From Lytechinus pictus (lineage: Eukaryota; Echinodermata; Echinoidea; Temnopleuroida; Toxopneustidae): DNA of 64,000 nt. Shown here in pieces: positions 52,741 through 63,700 of this stretch (within the stretch, counting starts at the first letter, position 1; each line of letters begins with the position of its first letter). The DNA is taken from contig NC_087261.1 of assembly GCF_037042905.1 (NCBI RefSeq), forward strand, positions 26,796,817-26,860,816. Direction: 5' to 3'. The position numbers were made by a program, and so were the translations under genes. Below the pieces are notes generated by a model that did no database searches, was not told where the DNA came from, and saw only the letters and a program-made list of their open reading frames with translations.

Positions 52741-54090
52741 CAGTGGCGTAGCTAGGATTTTATTCCTGGGGGGGCACTGGGGGGTCCTTGTTTTTTCAGG
52801 GGGGGCACCATTTTTTCGGTGTGTGTGTATCATGTGTCACAAGGGCGGATCCGACTTTCGCCAATAGGGGACGGTGCCCGAAATTATCTTCACCTATATT
52901 TTCCCCGATCAGTCACTTCTTATTTTTATTCTTATAAAACAACATTAACATGAAATAATCTCATAAGCCTTATAAAAAGTGCGAGCGCGAAGCGCGAGCG
53001 ATTTTTTTTTTTTACTTTCATGTATTTTGTCCTGAAAATTTAATATTCTGGGCAATGTTATGTGTGATCCTGAACAAGATTCGTATGTAACTAGATGGTT
53101 ACTGCGAACGCCAAGCGCGAGCAGAAATTTTTATTAACTGTTCTAGCATTATCGAAAAGGAACCTGTTAAGGACTGCTTACAGTTGCCCACGAAGACGGT
53201 ATATATTTCAATAATGCGAGCGCGAAGCGCGAGCAAATTTTTTTGACATTCCGACCTAAAAATGGTAATTCTAAGCACTTTTTGTATTAATAAATGGGAT
53301 AGGTATGTAACTAAACAATTGATGCGAGCGCGAAGCGCGAGAGGTAGAAATTTGAGATTTCAGACCTAAAAGCGGGACACTCTATTCATATTTTGTAAAT
53401 CATAAATAGGATATAGTTAATTGTATCATTAATAATGCGATCATGAAGCGTGAGCAGACAATTATTGATATTTTGATGTGAAACTGGATAATTTAAGTAC
53501 ATTTTAAATAAAGAACATGCAGGCTATCGCGCATGTTTTAGATTTAGACCTAGAATCTGGGCATTCTGAATACATTTGTTTAATGGAACATTATGGAATA
53601 CACCTAGACAATATGAACTTGGAAAATCAAACAATGTGACCACGCAGCGTGAGCTTAAAATGCTGATATGTAGACCATAAAAACAAACATTTTACAGAGC
53701 ACTTAAATTTGTAAATGAAAAAAAAATAATGAAAGCTCGATGTCCGAGCTAATATATGTTTTGTATGAAGACTTCAAAACTTGCTCCATATCAGCCTATT
53801 GAGCAAGATATGAATCTCATCGAACAGGCAATTCTGGCGCGAAGCGCAAGCAAAATTTTATTTTTATTTTTTTATTTTTGCAAGTCTTCCCCTTACATTA
53901 TTTTATTCACTCGTCTTCCTCCTCTTATTTTCTTCTTCTTTTTTTTTTCTTCTGTCTTTCTTTTTTTTTCTTCTTTCTCCCTTTTTTTTTTTGCTCTGCC
54001 AATTTTTTTCAGGGGGGGGCACCTGGGGGGGCACACCAAATCTCAGGGGGGGCACGTGCCCCCCCATGCCCCCCCGTAGCTACGCCACTG
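52741..54090. mobile_element. hAT-like non-autonomous transposon with 8-bp target duplication
   Basis: Ends CAGTGGCGTAGCTA (52741) and TAGCTACGCCACTG (to 54090) are perfect inverses, flanked by CCACCACC on both sides (52733-52740, 54091-54098). The interior carries about seven GCGAGCGCGAAGCGCGAGC-type quasi-palindromes (near 52981, 53105, 53216, 53322, 53436, 53640, 53838), spaced ~100-120 bp or twice that. No transposase frame. Confidence 0.85.
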
Positions 54091-54184
54091 CCACCACCAC
54101 CATCATCATCTAAAGTTAGGGTCATAATAGCAGGGCCTAGAATGGGAGACCAGTTTTTTTTTTACTTAAGTGGCTACCCTGGGT

Positions 54185-54650
54185 AAATATACCATTATCA
54201 TCATCATTACCATCATCATCATCATTACCATTATCATCACCATCATCATAAACATTATCATCATCATCGATCATCATCACCATCATCAACATCATCACCA
54301 TGCATCATCACTACTATTATCACCACCATCATCATCATCAACTAAAGTTAGGGTAATAATAATAGCAGGGCCCACAATGGGAGACCAGTTTTTTTAAAAC
54401 TGAAGTGGCTACTCTGGGTAAATATACCATTATCATCATCATCATCTTCATCATCATTACCATCATCATCATCATTACCATTATCACCATCATCATAAAC
54501 ATTATCATCATCATCGATCATCATCACCATTATCACCATCATCATCATGCATCATCACTACTATTATCACCACCATCACCATTATCACCATTATCATCAT
54601 CAACATCATCACCATCATTATCATCATTACCACCAACACTAACTGCATCG
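54185..54650. repeat. (ATC)n microsatellite, duplicated unit in copy 2
   Basis: Two units of spacer (AGCAGGGCC..AATGGGAGACCAG) plus (ATC)n. One unit only in copy 1. Confidence 0.9.
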
Positions 54651-55336
54651 TCCCACTAATATCAAATACTTCCCTCACACAGAAAAACAAGCTAAAATTT
54701 AAGAGACATCAGCATGTTCCAAAATGCATTAATTATGAAGAACAGTTTATTTTTTCTTGCTACTTATCAAAGCATCATATTAATTGTTTGTATCTTTAAT
54801 CCTTAAATGCAACAAGATATATCATTCAATTCAAGACATTATCTCTGTATCGGTTGAAAAGGAAATAATAAGAGGCAACACCCTTGCTTCTCTCCATATA
54901 TTTAAAATCTAGCAAATATTCCTCTCCTTCATTATCAACATATTTTGACACATTGATGCCAAAGTTACATCCATAGGTATTCTAACAACAGATTTCATTC
55001 AATCTTTCATAATCCATATCAAGAGGGGAAGGGGGAGTGAACATTCTGATTGCATTCTACCATTTTCAAATTTCAATCATTTTTTTCCCTTTGCATTGAT
55101 TTGAAATGTATGTACAATTATTTACAAAATATACACGATTACACATTTACCAAGATAGACTACATATATGGTACATACAAAGATCAGAATACTCTTTTAA
55201 TTATCTACAAGGTCTTCAATGCTCATTTTGATTTTTTTTCTTTCTCAACAAAAATTTTGAGAGTCAATCATGACTAAATCCCATCTTATACATCTAGACT
55301 AGTCATATCTGTGCAATGAACTAAAAAAAAAAAAAA

Positions 55337-56562
55337 AAATAGATGTGACCTGCCACCCCAAAATAAGCAATAATTCGCCAGGAAAGATTCTCTGTAAATT
55401 TCCAAAATAGTAATTTGGTTATCACGAAGTAAAAAAGAGAAAATGAGGTTATCTGAAAAGAGTAATTCTTCTTCTTCCTACTGTCAAAACTTTGAAGATT
55501 AAGTAAAAAAGGAGATACATGTACAAGAGTTTGTCTGACACCATTTTTTCCTGGACTGCTTCAAGGTTTCAAAGAGATTTGTACAGTGTGTACATCTCAT
55601 GCTTCAGTGAACCCCATGCTTATGAACCTTATAAATCTTAACTGGGCTATTTCGGACCAGTATATACTGGGGGGGGGGGGTCAATGTGACCCCCCCTCAG
55701 ATCTCGGCCGCTGATTGCGCAATCGCCGCTAAAATTTGCAAGCGCGTAAAGCCGGATTTAAACTACAAGAGTGTATAGTAAAAATTTTTTTTAAAATTTA
55801 ATATTTTTTATTAATTATGCAAATAAGCATATGAAATTTGCCATAAATTTGTTTTTTGTGTATGTATTTGCCTTTAACTCAATTTATATAGCTAGTAGAA
55901 TGCTAATTTTTGGTGGGAGTATCCATTATTACATTTCTAACAAATATCTACAAAAAAATAGCAAAAATATTATGTTTAATATATTATGTTAATATGTTTT
56001 TTATTGTTTTTCCCGATGAACTGTGTCGAGGACCCTTTTGTGATCATAAACAGCATAAAATAAATCCATTTAAACCAACAAACCTAAAAATAATCATACA
56101 TTTATGATTTTTGGTTGAAAAACACAATTTGCATTGACTTTTTACACGGAATCACGTTTCTGAGCAATTTCTGGTCTGACATGCACTTACAAAACGTTGC
56201 GTAATTTTGGAACCGCGTACCCGGGCGTCGCAAATTTGGTCTCAAAAGATGCGCAAGACTTGAAAGTAAAAAGTCAGTGAGCGGCGCAGTCAAAAATATT
56301 CGTACGACGGGGTAGTGACAAAATTTGTTGAGGGGGGGGGTCAAATTGACCCCCCCAGTTAAATAAGGGTTAAAACATTGATTTCTCCTCATTTTTTTCC
56401 ATTCAATCATTTAGTTGCGTGCACTGATATATTTTTGATCAATTTTGACAAGTTATATCTCATTTTACAGCTAAGGATGTGCTCTTTCCATTTCAATATT
56501 ACAATCTTGAAATTCATTTTGGGTGACTTATTGATGATTTCGGGTGGCAGGTCACATATTAA
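55337..56562. mobile_element. TIR element with GATGTGACCTGCCACCC ends
   Basis: GATGTGACCTGCCACCCC at ~55341 is the inverse of GGGTGGCAGGTCACATA at ~56544. Near the middle, poly-G TCAA.TTGACCCCC modules occur twice (55670, 56330). No coding content. Confidence 0.65.
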
Positions 56563-56599
56563 CTTTTTAATAACATGTATGGAGGTATTGTTGTTTGGT

Positions 56600-56700
56600 G
56601 ATTCTGAATGGTGCATTCAATGCAGAGGTTCAAATCCCAGTCATGGTTTAAAACAAATACCTGACATAGCAGCAAACAATTTCACAAGAAATTCTTGAGT
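56600..56700 (+). mobile_element. SINE fragment with B-box-like GGTTCAAATCCC
   Basis: GCAGAGGTTCAAATCCCAGTCATGG then ...CACAAGAAATTCTTGAG, resembling part of the SINE-A head and body. Truncated. Confidence 0.4.
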
Positions 56701-56859
56701 TCAAAGCTAATTGTCACCATATCACGGTAGATCTACGTGTGGTTTATTTTAAATGTATGAACCCAGTTCTGTGAAATCATGAAATTGTCTTTAGTTACTT
56801 CAGCTGATATCAACGATCTCCAACCTTAACGGAGGAAGGATACAAGAGAGAGAGAAATC

Positions 56860-57240
56860 TAAGCTGATAATGACCACACTGAATATCACAAACGCAGATA
56901 AACATATGTACGGCAGTGCATTATTATTGTTGCTTGGAAAAAAACCCGACATCCCGCAGGAATGCCATACTCGATTTTGTCAATTACTCAGCAATTACCC
57001 ACTTTCGACCAGAATCATTTGTGAAATATTTCATTGTTTTTATACATCGAATTCTGGTCAAACTCAAGTTTTAGAATGTTACAACTGCCATTTATGTTTG
57101 AGCAAGAAATTCATTAACAATGTGCTTCTTTTAACCAGGGTGAATTAGACAAGTACCCAGCATGATTAAATCCTAAATTGCATTATGAAGTGGCTGGAAA
57201 AGGCAGTTCGGACTACAGCCCAGGTTAATATACAGTGCCC
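56860..57240. other. No recognised gene
   Basis: One open frame on + (56870-57148, 92 codons, starts MTTLNITNADKHMYG) has mixed composition but no family I know and no splice context. Probably chance. Confidence 0.2.
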
Positions 57241-57779
57241 CTCTGAATAGGAAATTACATGGCATGGGCCTGTGCCGTCACGTTGGGTTATTGCATTGGA
57301 TCGGGCAAACGCATAATCCGACCATTCGAGTAAAGGACCCCCTAAATTCCAGAAACGTCATGCCCAGTTCACCCAACCATTTGAGAATTTGGCTATAATT
57401 TTCACAAAACATCTGGTAAATTGGACTCAACTTTTCAGGAATTTAGAGGGCTCTTTTCTCGACTGGTTGGGTAAACTGGACCCGGCATTTCGGAAATTTA
57501 AGGGGCCTTTTTCTCGAATGGTTGGGTTCGTGATTGGCCGACCTGTCGCGATAACCCAATGTGATGTCACAAGCCCATGCCATGTGAGTGAGTGGCACTA
57601 CTTGTATATAAATGCTACATATCGTAAATTATGTTGAATACAAATACATTTCAACTGTTGAAAATGTTGGTCTAATATTACTTTTTGTTAGATAGATTTA
57701 ACTCCTTGTGTGTTTGGTCGCAACATGATAACCCGACATGATGGCACATGCCCATGCCATTTAATTTCCTTTTCAGAGG
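57241..57779. mobile_element. Nested foldback MITE, CCTCTGAATAGGAAATTACA ends
   Basis: Outer ends (57241 CCTCTGAATAGGAAATTACA; right AAATTTCC-like ...TTTCCTTTTCAGAGG to 57779) are inverse, and ATGGCATGGGCCTGTG recurs inverted at ~57570 and ~57750. The middle holds GGTTGGGT..CTGGAC words in both orientations. Confidence 0.7.
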
Positions 57780-58165
57780 AAACTCGCACATTTTTTCAAC
57801 AAGGTTTAACTTAACTTTACATCAGACTACTCGTACTCTAAGATCAAGCACAAAGCGGCTGTTTGCTATTCCTCCTATTGTTACCAAAACTTATGGTGAG
57901 CGCTCATTTGCACATGCCTCTTCCGTCTTATGGAATGCACTTCCTAATCATATGAGAAATATACATGATTTAGAAAAGTTTAAGACTTCCCTAACAAATA
58001 TCTGTTTAACTATTTGCTAGTAGGTCCATGGTTTAACTTGTAATGAAAGTGCCCAACACTCTTTACTTACTTTCTTATTTCTTTCCTTAATTTCATCCAA
58101 GTGCATAGAGACATGCGTTGTTATGTGTTATGCGCTATAAAAGAGCTGAATATTATTATTATTAT
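57780..58165 (+). pseudogene. L2/CR1-like LINE 3' end: RT C-terminus plus tail
   Basis: The frame ending at 58020 reads TRTLRSSTKRLFAIPPIVTK, TYGERSFAHASSVLWNALPN and then MRNIHDLEKFKTSL. This is the typical C-terminal motif of L2/CR1-type ORF2 (LRSS...L..P....T.GERSF...AP.LWN.LP..+R......FK..L). After the stop comes a short 3'UTR and a tail GCGCTATAAAAGAGCTG plus (ATT)n. 5'-truncated at the MITE border. Confidence 0.85.
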
Positions 58166-58239
58166 ATCAATGCATACTCGTAGATGTGTTTCGTTCGTAT
58201 TTGTGCACAACCACATACGTTCCCTATTGATGCCTCATT

Positions 58240-58410
58240 GTCTGGTAGCTTCAACACTGATTGGTGTTATCAAAACACATTCTGTTTGTTGTATTCAAAC
58301 TCTACCTGAGGGTTGAATTCATGGTGTATTTTCAACACCTAGGGTGTTGTCATTTCACCTACTGGTGTTATTCTTACCACCATAATTTTACAACACTTAG
58401 GGATTAAAAT
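58240..58410. repeat. CAACAC/GGTGTT word cluster
   Basis: Alternating TTCAACAC, GGTGTTATC, GGTGTTGTCATT and ACAACACTTAGGG words; similar to 31130-31270. Confidence 0.5.
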
Positions 58411-58732
58411 TGAATCCGTTATTGTAAATACATGGTTAATAATAACAGAGTTGTTCCAAAGGTATAAAGCAGGAAATTTTGATGGTTTGCATTTAGTCTT
58501 GAGGCACAGACCTTTTTTTATGCAATTCGCATAGTGCATTGTGCACAGTCTGAAGTAGTGAGATTAGATGTACATGTAGATTCACTACGTACTGTGGATA
58601 ATAATAACATATAATAACGTCATCTTTTACCCAGGGAAGCCACGTCAGTTCTGAAAACTGTTCTCCCAGCGGGCTCTGCTTAACATGATTATGTAATACC
58701 CCGGCCTCTACCAAAGCACAGACAGAGACCCG

Positions 58733-59033
58733 TATTCTGATAGGTTTAACTTAAACTCGGTTGTAAAGTTGTGGTTTAAGTATGGATAGCCAATTGCTAC
58801 ATAAATCACTAACAGTAGAGATATCATACTTCAGCTCATTTGGCTCTCAAATCATTCATAATTGTCTAGGAAGTATAAATAGATGATTGTCTTCACCATC
58901 GATGAATCAGGATGGAGCACAGTAAACATAAGAAACATACAACTTAATCAAAATTTTGATACTTTTGGCTTCCCATACTTAAACCACAACTTTAAACCCC
59001 GAGTTTAAGTTAAACCTGCTATCAGAATATGGG
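58733..59033. mobile_element. MITE CCCGTATTCTGATAGGTTTA, copy 2
   Basis: Left ACCCGTATTCTGATAGGTTT, right AAACCTGCTATCAGAATATG and GGCC, with AAACTCGGTTGTAAAGTTGT pairing to ACAACTTTAAACCCCGAGTT. Confidence 0.8.
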
Positions 59034-59400
59034 CCAGAGAGTCTGGAGTCTAGTCTTCACTCTAGACATGGAATAAATAATTGGTTAAAGTGCCTAATTC
59101 GAGTCTGTGCTTGTAGACTATTTTTCATTCATTATACAGTACACAGATATCTACAACAGTTCAGATTGAGAAAACAACACAAAACAAAAACTAAGCAATC
59201 GTTTCAAATATTATGCTCATATTAACCGACAAGGAGGAAACAGAATCTAAACTACAGAAAGGTGAATAAAAAATAAAATAACAAACGCTAACCTTGGATG
59301 GAATATTATATTTTCATTTATATACACTTTTCAAAAAAGTTTAAAGGAGTCATGCGAGACCATAAACACGAAAATTGACTGAGCACCGAAGATGACAATT

Positions 59401-59545
59401 GTGGGCGCGTCGTGGTATAGTGGTTCTGACACTCGCCTTTCAAACAGAGGGTTGTGGGTTCGAATCCTAGCCATGGCGTGTTTTCCTTCAGCAAGAAATT
59501 TATCCACACTGTGCTGCACTTGACCCAGGGACTCATGGTTAAGAT
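59401..59545 (+). mobile_element. SINE-A, 3'-truncated
   Basis: GGGCGCGTCGTGGTATAGTG (A box) ... GTTGTGGGTTCGAATCCTAG (B box) then CATGGCGTGTTTTCCTTCAG, AAGAAATTTATCCACACTGT and CTTGACCCAGGGA, as in 40782-41068. Not a functional tRNA: the anticodon region and 3' acceptor do not fold cleanly by eye. Confidence 0.8.
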
Positions 59546-59869
59546 AAACATAACTTGGTCCCAAAATTTACATGTATGCACTCAGACCAATCTACATCAT
59601 CTCTATTACGGAAGCCTTATCAAACTAACCACAGCTTAGGTGAAGGATTATGTCAACGCTAATCTACCCGTACAGAGCACCAAAGTGTTGTGTCACAATT
59701 AAAACCATTTTATCGCTTTTTATTTCACCTCTCAAAGGACAATGAAGAATAATATCCAAAAGCACAATTTGGTAGTAAGCGGTTCAACAGGGCTTGAGAT
59801 ATGACCACATGAATATCTCATTAGCCCCTCTGAAGCCAATAATAGGCCTGATTCTAAACGTTGAGGACC

Positions 59870-60000
59870 AGGGGAGTGTTTCATCAACATTTCTGTCCGA
59901 CAAGCTGTCAGATCTGACTTCTCTTGATTTTGATTGACTGAGTATCCCTGTTACTATGGTAACTGTCGGATAAAATGGGATTTTTCGGAATAAAACATCC
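59870..60000. mobile_element. Decayed GTTTCATCAACA MITE
   Basis: AGGGGAGTGTTTCATCAACATT with GTCCGACA inside, and TGTCGGATAAAATGG and TTTCGGAATAAAACATCC at the right. Confidence 0.5.
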
Positions 60001-60025
60001 TTTCACGAAGCTTTTCCAAGGGGGG

Positions 60026-60218
60026 AGGGGGCGTTTCATAAAGCTGTTCGTAAGTTAAGAGTGACTATAATTTATTTTATTTCTTGGTGATCCTTTCTTG
60101 TGGTAAAATGATATTCACCATTAAATGTTCATTGGTGATTATTTAGCGTGTAAGAAAGGATCACCAGTCGTTCTCTTAAAGTCACTCTTTACTTTCGAAC
60201 AGCTTTATGAAACACCCA
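60026..60218. mobile_element. MITE GGGGCGTTTCATAAAGCTG, copy 2
   Basis: Inverse ends GTTTCATAAAGCTGTTCGTA / TTCGAACAGCTTTATGAAAC; same family as 32808-32990. Confidence 0.8.
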
Positions 60219-60221
60219 CCT

Positions 60222-60389
60222 GGGGGCCGTTTCATAAAGCTGTTCGTAAGAGCGACTTTAAGAACGACTGGTGAACCTTTCTTACGTGCCAAACCATCGC
60301 CAATGAATATACCATTTACCACAAGAAAGGATCACCAGTTGTTCTAAAAGTCACTCTTAACTTATGAACAGCTTTATGAAACGGCCCCC
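60222..60389. mobile_element. MITE GGGGGCCGTTTCATAAAGCT, copy 3
   Basis: Ends GGGGGCCGTTTCATAAAGCT / AGCTTTATGAAACGGCCCCC are perfect inverses. Sits 3 bp from copy 2 in a head-to-tail pair. Confidence 0.85.
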
Positions 60390-60390
60390 T

Positions 60391-60830
60391 GGGGCCTGTT
60401 TCACAAAGAATTACCATACTATCGTAACTGTGCTTTATCGTAATTGTGCATTATTGCAACTACCACCATGGAAACCTTGATTGTGATTGGCTGCTGAGCC
60501 ATGTTGCTACCTGTATCATAATACCAAAGCTACATTTAATAATAATAATAATATTATACAACATTTATATAGCGCTTTATACAAATATTTCTTAGCGATG
60601 CATACTATTACCCCGGCTTTAGCACAGCTATCCTGATCGGACGCTCGAGTATTCAAGGAATTCCTTCCTACTGGGTACCCATTTACTACACCTGGGTGGA
60701 GAGTGGTAAATGTAGATAAATGCCTTGCCAAAGGACGCGAGTGCTGCAGTGGGGTTTGAATCCCAGACCTTGTGGTTCAAAGTATGGAGACTTATCCACT
60801 GAGTTGTAACTCTTTATGACACAGGCTCCT
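60391..60830. mobile_element. GGGGCCTGTTTCACAAAG MITE split by a SINE
   Basis: The left half 60391-60538 (as in 29103-29266: CAACTACCACCATGG, CCTTGATTGTGATTGGCTGC) and the right end TAACTCTTTATGACACAGGC at ~60806-60826 are separated by SINE-B. Confidence 0.75.
60541..60803 (-). mobile_element. SINE-B, full length, - strand, inside a MITE
   Basis: On -: tRNA-like head (GTGGATAAGTCTCC, then AAGGTCTGGGATTCAAACCC as B box), body CATTTATCTACATTTACCAC, CACCCAGGTGTAGTAAATGG, AAGGAATTCCTTGAATACTC, and tail AAAGCGCTATATAAATGTTG with (ATT)n. Tail shape is like the L2-type LINE at 58128-58165. Confidence 0.85.
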
Positions 60831-61640
60831 GCTGATCAAAATCAAATATCCTAATTCTATGAAATATTGTGCATTCCTAGAAAACGCAACCCGAAAATAT
60901 TCTGAAATAAAGAATCTTATGTATTTCCAATATCCAATATAGTCAATACACGTATAAACTGGTTTGAATGGCGATCATCTACAGTACGATGCCGCTATAT
61001 ATCCAGTTAGTCTACAAGCAGTTGGTGCTCTTTTTAGATTTCCTGAAACCACATGGGCCAAGGTCTTCTATCATTTTGGTCTCATTACTGTTTGATCTAC
61101 ATTACTCAAGGTCTAGTATCCTGTTACTCTAACTTTCATTTAGTCTAATGTTCAGACGATCCAATTTGCAGTGGTATATGAATGATGTCTAATTGGTGAA
61201 TGCATTGACAGGTGGCATTTCATAAGTGTGGTCTAATTAACCCAGGTTTAACTTAATCATGGCTATCAAAATATCACCAAATGTGTTTGTTGTTCCACAT
61301 AATAGAAGACTCGAATACAGCGAAGTGAGTTGATTTTAATCATCAATCCAGTCACACCACCATGTCCTCCACATATGTCAATTGCAACATACTGTAGCAG
61401 TCAGACTGCAGGTCCCAAGAAAGTGGCTTCTTTCATCCAAGTGATATTCATGACTTGAGATGTTTTGCATATTTAATGAGCTTGATGCGGACCAAAACAC
61501 CTCTTTTCATTCGGCCATTGCTGCTCTAATTGTGCATCGAATTTCATGAATTTGGTACCATTGTAAAGAAGAAGAATCATTCTTTCAGGTCATGTGTTTG
61601 AATTTATTCAAAGATTTTGTAATATAGGTTAAAATTTTGA
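60831..61640. other. No gene; degenerate GGTCTA/TAGTCTAA words at 61040-61190
   Basis: AGGTCTTCTATCATTTTGGT, TTGATCTACATTACTCAAGG and ATTTAGTCTAATG resemble the word units of the 27258-27626 element. Confidence 0.35.
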
Positions 61641-62190
61641 TCTAAAATATGCTACAAAATAAATATTTTCACCTGACAAAAGCTGCTATTTTCACACTTT
61701 ATTTTTGTTTGAGCCCAAATTATTTTTATATCATGATAAAGCTGAATATGTATGCTTTGAAATGATATAGGTTTCAAAATAAGAATTGGTTTAATCGGGT
61801 CAGGATCACACTTTTCATTTGCCAAGTACATAAAACAGTTTGAAAACAAGAATACTGCACTCTGATTGGTCAAAGAGACCACACAATGGCAAATTCCAAC
61901 GTCCCAGTGCCTGGGTTCGTGGGAAGGTCACACTTCCCATGTGGTAATCTCCTCAAATACCCCGCGCCTGTTGTTCTGTGAACCTTATCCAGCCAATCAG
62001 AACTCTGGATTTCTTGCAAGTACAAAATTTCAGAAATCTCGTCTTGTACCTTGGTGGGAAAAGTGTGATCTTGACCTGATTAAAAGGTGCCGCATATCAA
62101 GAGTGGCATTGTGAGAAAGTACAGAAGTTCAGCTTTATGGTGATATAGATATCATTGAGGCTCAAAATAAAAAGTTTTGCACAATTTACA
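61640..62190. mobile_element. Foldback element with GGTCAGGATCACACTTTTC arm
   Basis: TTAATCGGGTCAGGATCACA (61791) pairs with TGTGATCTTGACCTGATTAA (62064-62083). Outward, GAGCCCAAATTATTTTTATA..AAGCTGAA pairs with TTCAGCTTTATGGTGATATA..GAGGCTC. The 82-codon frame inside is not a gene. Confidence 0.75.
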
Positions 62191-62362
62191 AAAGAAAACA
62201 GAGGAAGAAAATTCAGTTTTGAGGCACATTTTCAGGCCAGAAATTTACTTATTTAACAAAATATTGTATACAAAATAAATGACCAATATGAAAGAGTAAC
62301 TTTTACTCTACCTGATGGTGCAATAATATTTCATTTAACTTGAGGTTAAAACAGGTAAATTC

Positions 62363-62677
62363 TTAGAGAAAGAAAATCTCACGAATCACGAGATTTTGCA
62401 AGGAGGAGGATTCAGCCACGAGATGATTTGGATGAATCTGGCCTTTTTGCTCATTAGCATAGGGACCTGCGGTCTGACTGGTAGGTGTAACTGGCAAGAT
62501 TGCTTGGTGGAGATTTGCTCCAAAGAGTAAGACAAGATAGATATTACCACCAATCAGCCTGTCAGGTATGATGTGCTCCTGAAGTATTCTACTTGAATTT
62601 CCAGAGAATAACAGTAGTATCATGGTTGTCAATACAATCAGAACTATTGCTAGGAAGCGCTGCAGCTTGGAATACAT
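62363..62677 (-). CDS. Unidentified small ORF with signal-anchor-like N terminus
   Basis: 104 codons on -. Starts MYSKLQRFLAIVLIVLTTMI then LLLFSGNSSRILQEH: a basic head, ~18 hydrophobic residues and a hydrophilic remainder, the shape of a signal peptide or type II anchor. It is the only open unit of the degenerate array at 62560-63700, whose neighbours encode similar hydrophobic segments with stops. A first exon of a larger gene, a small secreted peptide, or chance openness are all possible. Confidence 0.3.
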   Translation of the reverse strand: MYSKLQRFLAIVLIVLTTMILLLFSGNSSRILQEHIIPDRLIGGNIYLVLLFGANLHQAILPVTPTSQTAGPYANEQKGQIHPNHLVAESSSLQNLVIREIFFL

Positions 62678-63700
62678 GTATTCTGTCTGATATTTTCCAG
62701 AATTGATAATTGTGTTACATTAATACTACCATCGGTCGTGCCAGGTACAATATGCCCTTGAGGGTAGCATCACAGCTATCACTACCATCGGAACCATTGT
62801 CAGGAAGCGTGGCATCTTGGGATTTTCTTTTTGAAGTGCTTCAGGAGTTCACAAGATAGGCTTTACCACCATCAGACAAGTATGATGTGCTCTTGAGGTA
62901 GTCTGCTAGAAGTCCTCAAGGAATGACAGTAGCATCATGACTGTCACTACCATCTGAACTATTTACAGGAAGTTGTGGCTTCTTGGGATATTCTTTTTGA
63001 AGTCCTTCAGGAGATTACGAGATAGGTTTTACCACCATCAGACAGGTATGATGTGCTCTTGAGGTAGTCTGCTTGAAGTCCTCAAGGAATGACAGTAGCA
63101 CCAAGACTGTCACTACCATCTGAACCATTGTCAGGAAGTTGCGGCTTCTTGGGATATTCTTATTGAAGTCCTACAGGAGATCGCAAGATAGGTTTTACCA
63201 CCATCAGACAGGTACGATGTGTCCTTGATGATGTGCTTGAAGTCCTCAAGGAATGAGAGTAGTTTGGAGTCTTGTCATATTTTTTTTCTGCGGTCCGAAT
63301 AGGATTTAGGAACACAAGACAAATATTCCCACCTCCAGTCCTGTTGGGTATAATGTGCCTTTTGTGCATTCTGCATGAAATCCTCAAAAATTACAGTAGC
63401 ATCATGACTGTCACTACCAACAGCACTAATTCCAAGGAGTGCTACAACTTGGAAACCATGTATTTTATCGCATATCTTCCAGGATGATTACAACGGTCAG
63501 TATCTTGTCGGTACAGGACGTGCCTTTAGTTTAATTCACCTGAAATACTCTAGGATCAACAACTTGTAGCACCAACATTGTCATCGATATCAATAAAATA
63601 ACCACGGAGCATGTGCCTTTAGAAAACCCTATCTGAAGTGCTCCAAGATAGGACTGTAAGTTGTATCATCACTATCAGTATGTCTTCAGGTGGGAAGAGT
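62560..63700 (-). repeat. Degenerate tandem array, ~175-190-bp unit, about seven copies
   Basis: On + each unit has CAGACAGGTATGATGTGCTC, TTGAAGTCCTCAAGGAATGA, CAGTAGCATCATGACTGTCA, CTACCATCTGAACCATTGTC and GGAAGTTGTGGCTTCTTGGG or variants (near 62565, 62740, 62880, 63040, 63210, 63350, 63510-63610). The middle three units are most alike. On - the unit reads as a hydrophobic stretch (MVVTVLVLLSF-like). Confidence 0.75.

Larger units (their letters stand above)
52110..55962. repeat. Segmental duplication, copy 2 (3.85 kb)
   Basis: Same borders as copy 1. The extra 1.6 kb is the hAT element (52741-54090) and one additional ~235-bp microsatellite/spacer unit (54111-54345 vs 54346-54650). Confidence 0.9.

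Noticed and set aside
59401-59475. tRNA gene
   Set aside because: A and B boxes are present, but the same head is joined to a SINE body here and at 40782, and the cloverleaf is imperfect by eye.
62363-62677. N terminus of a second sulfotransferase
   Set aside because: The signal anchor is similar in shape only; no PAPS-binding loop or other sulfotransferase motif follows.
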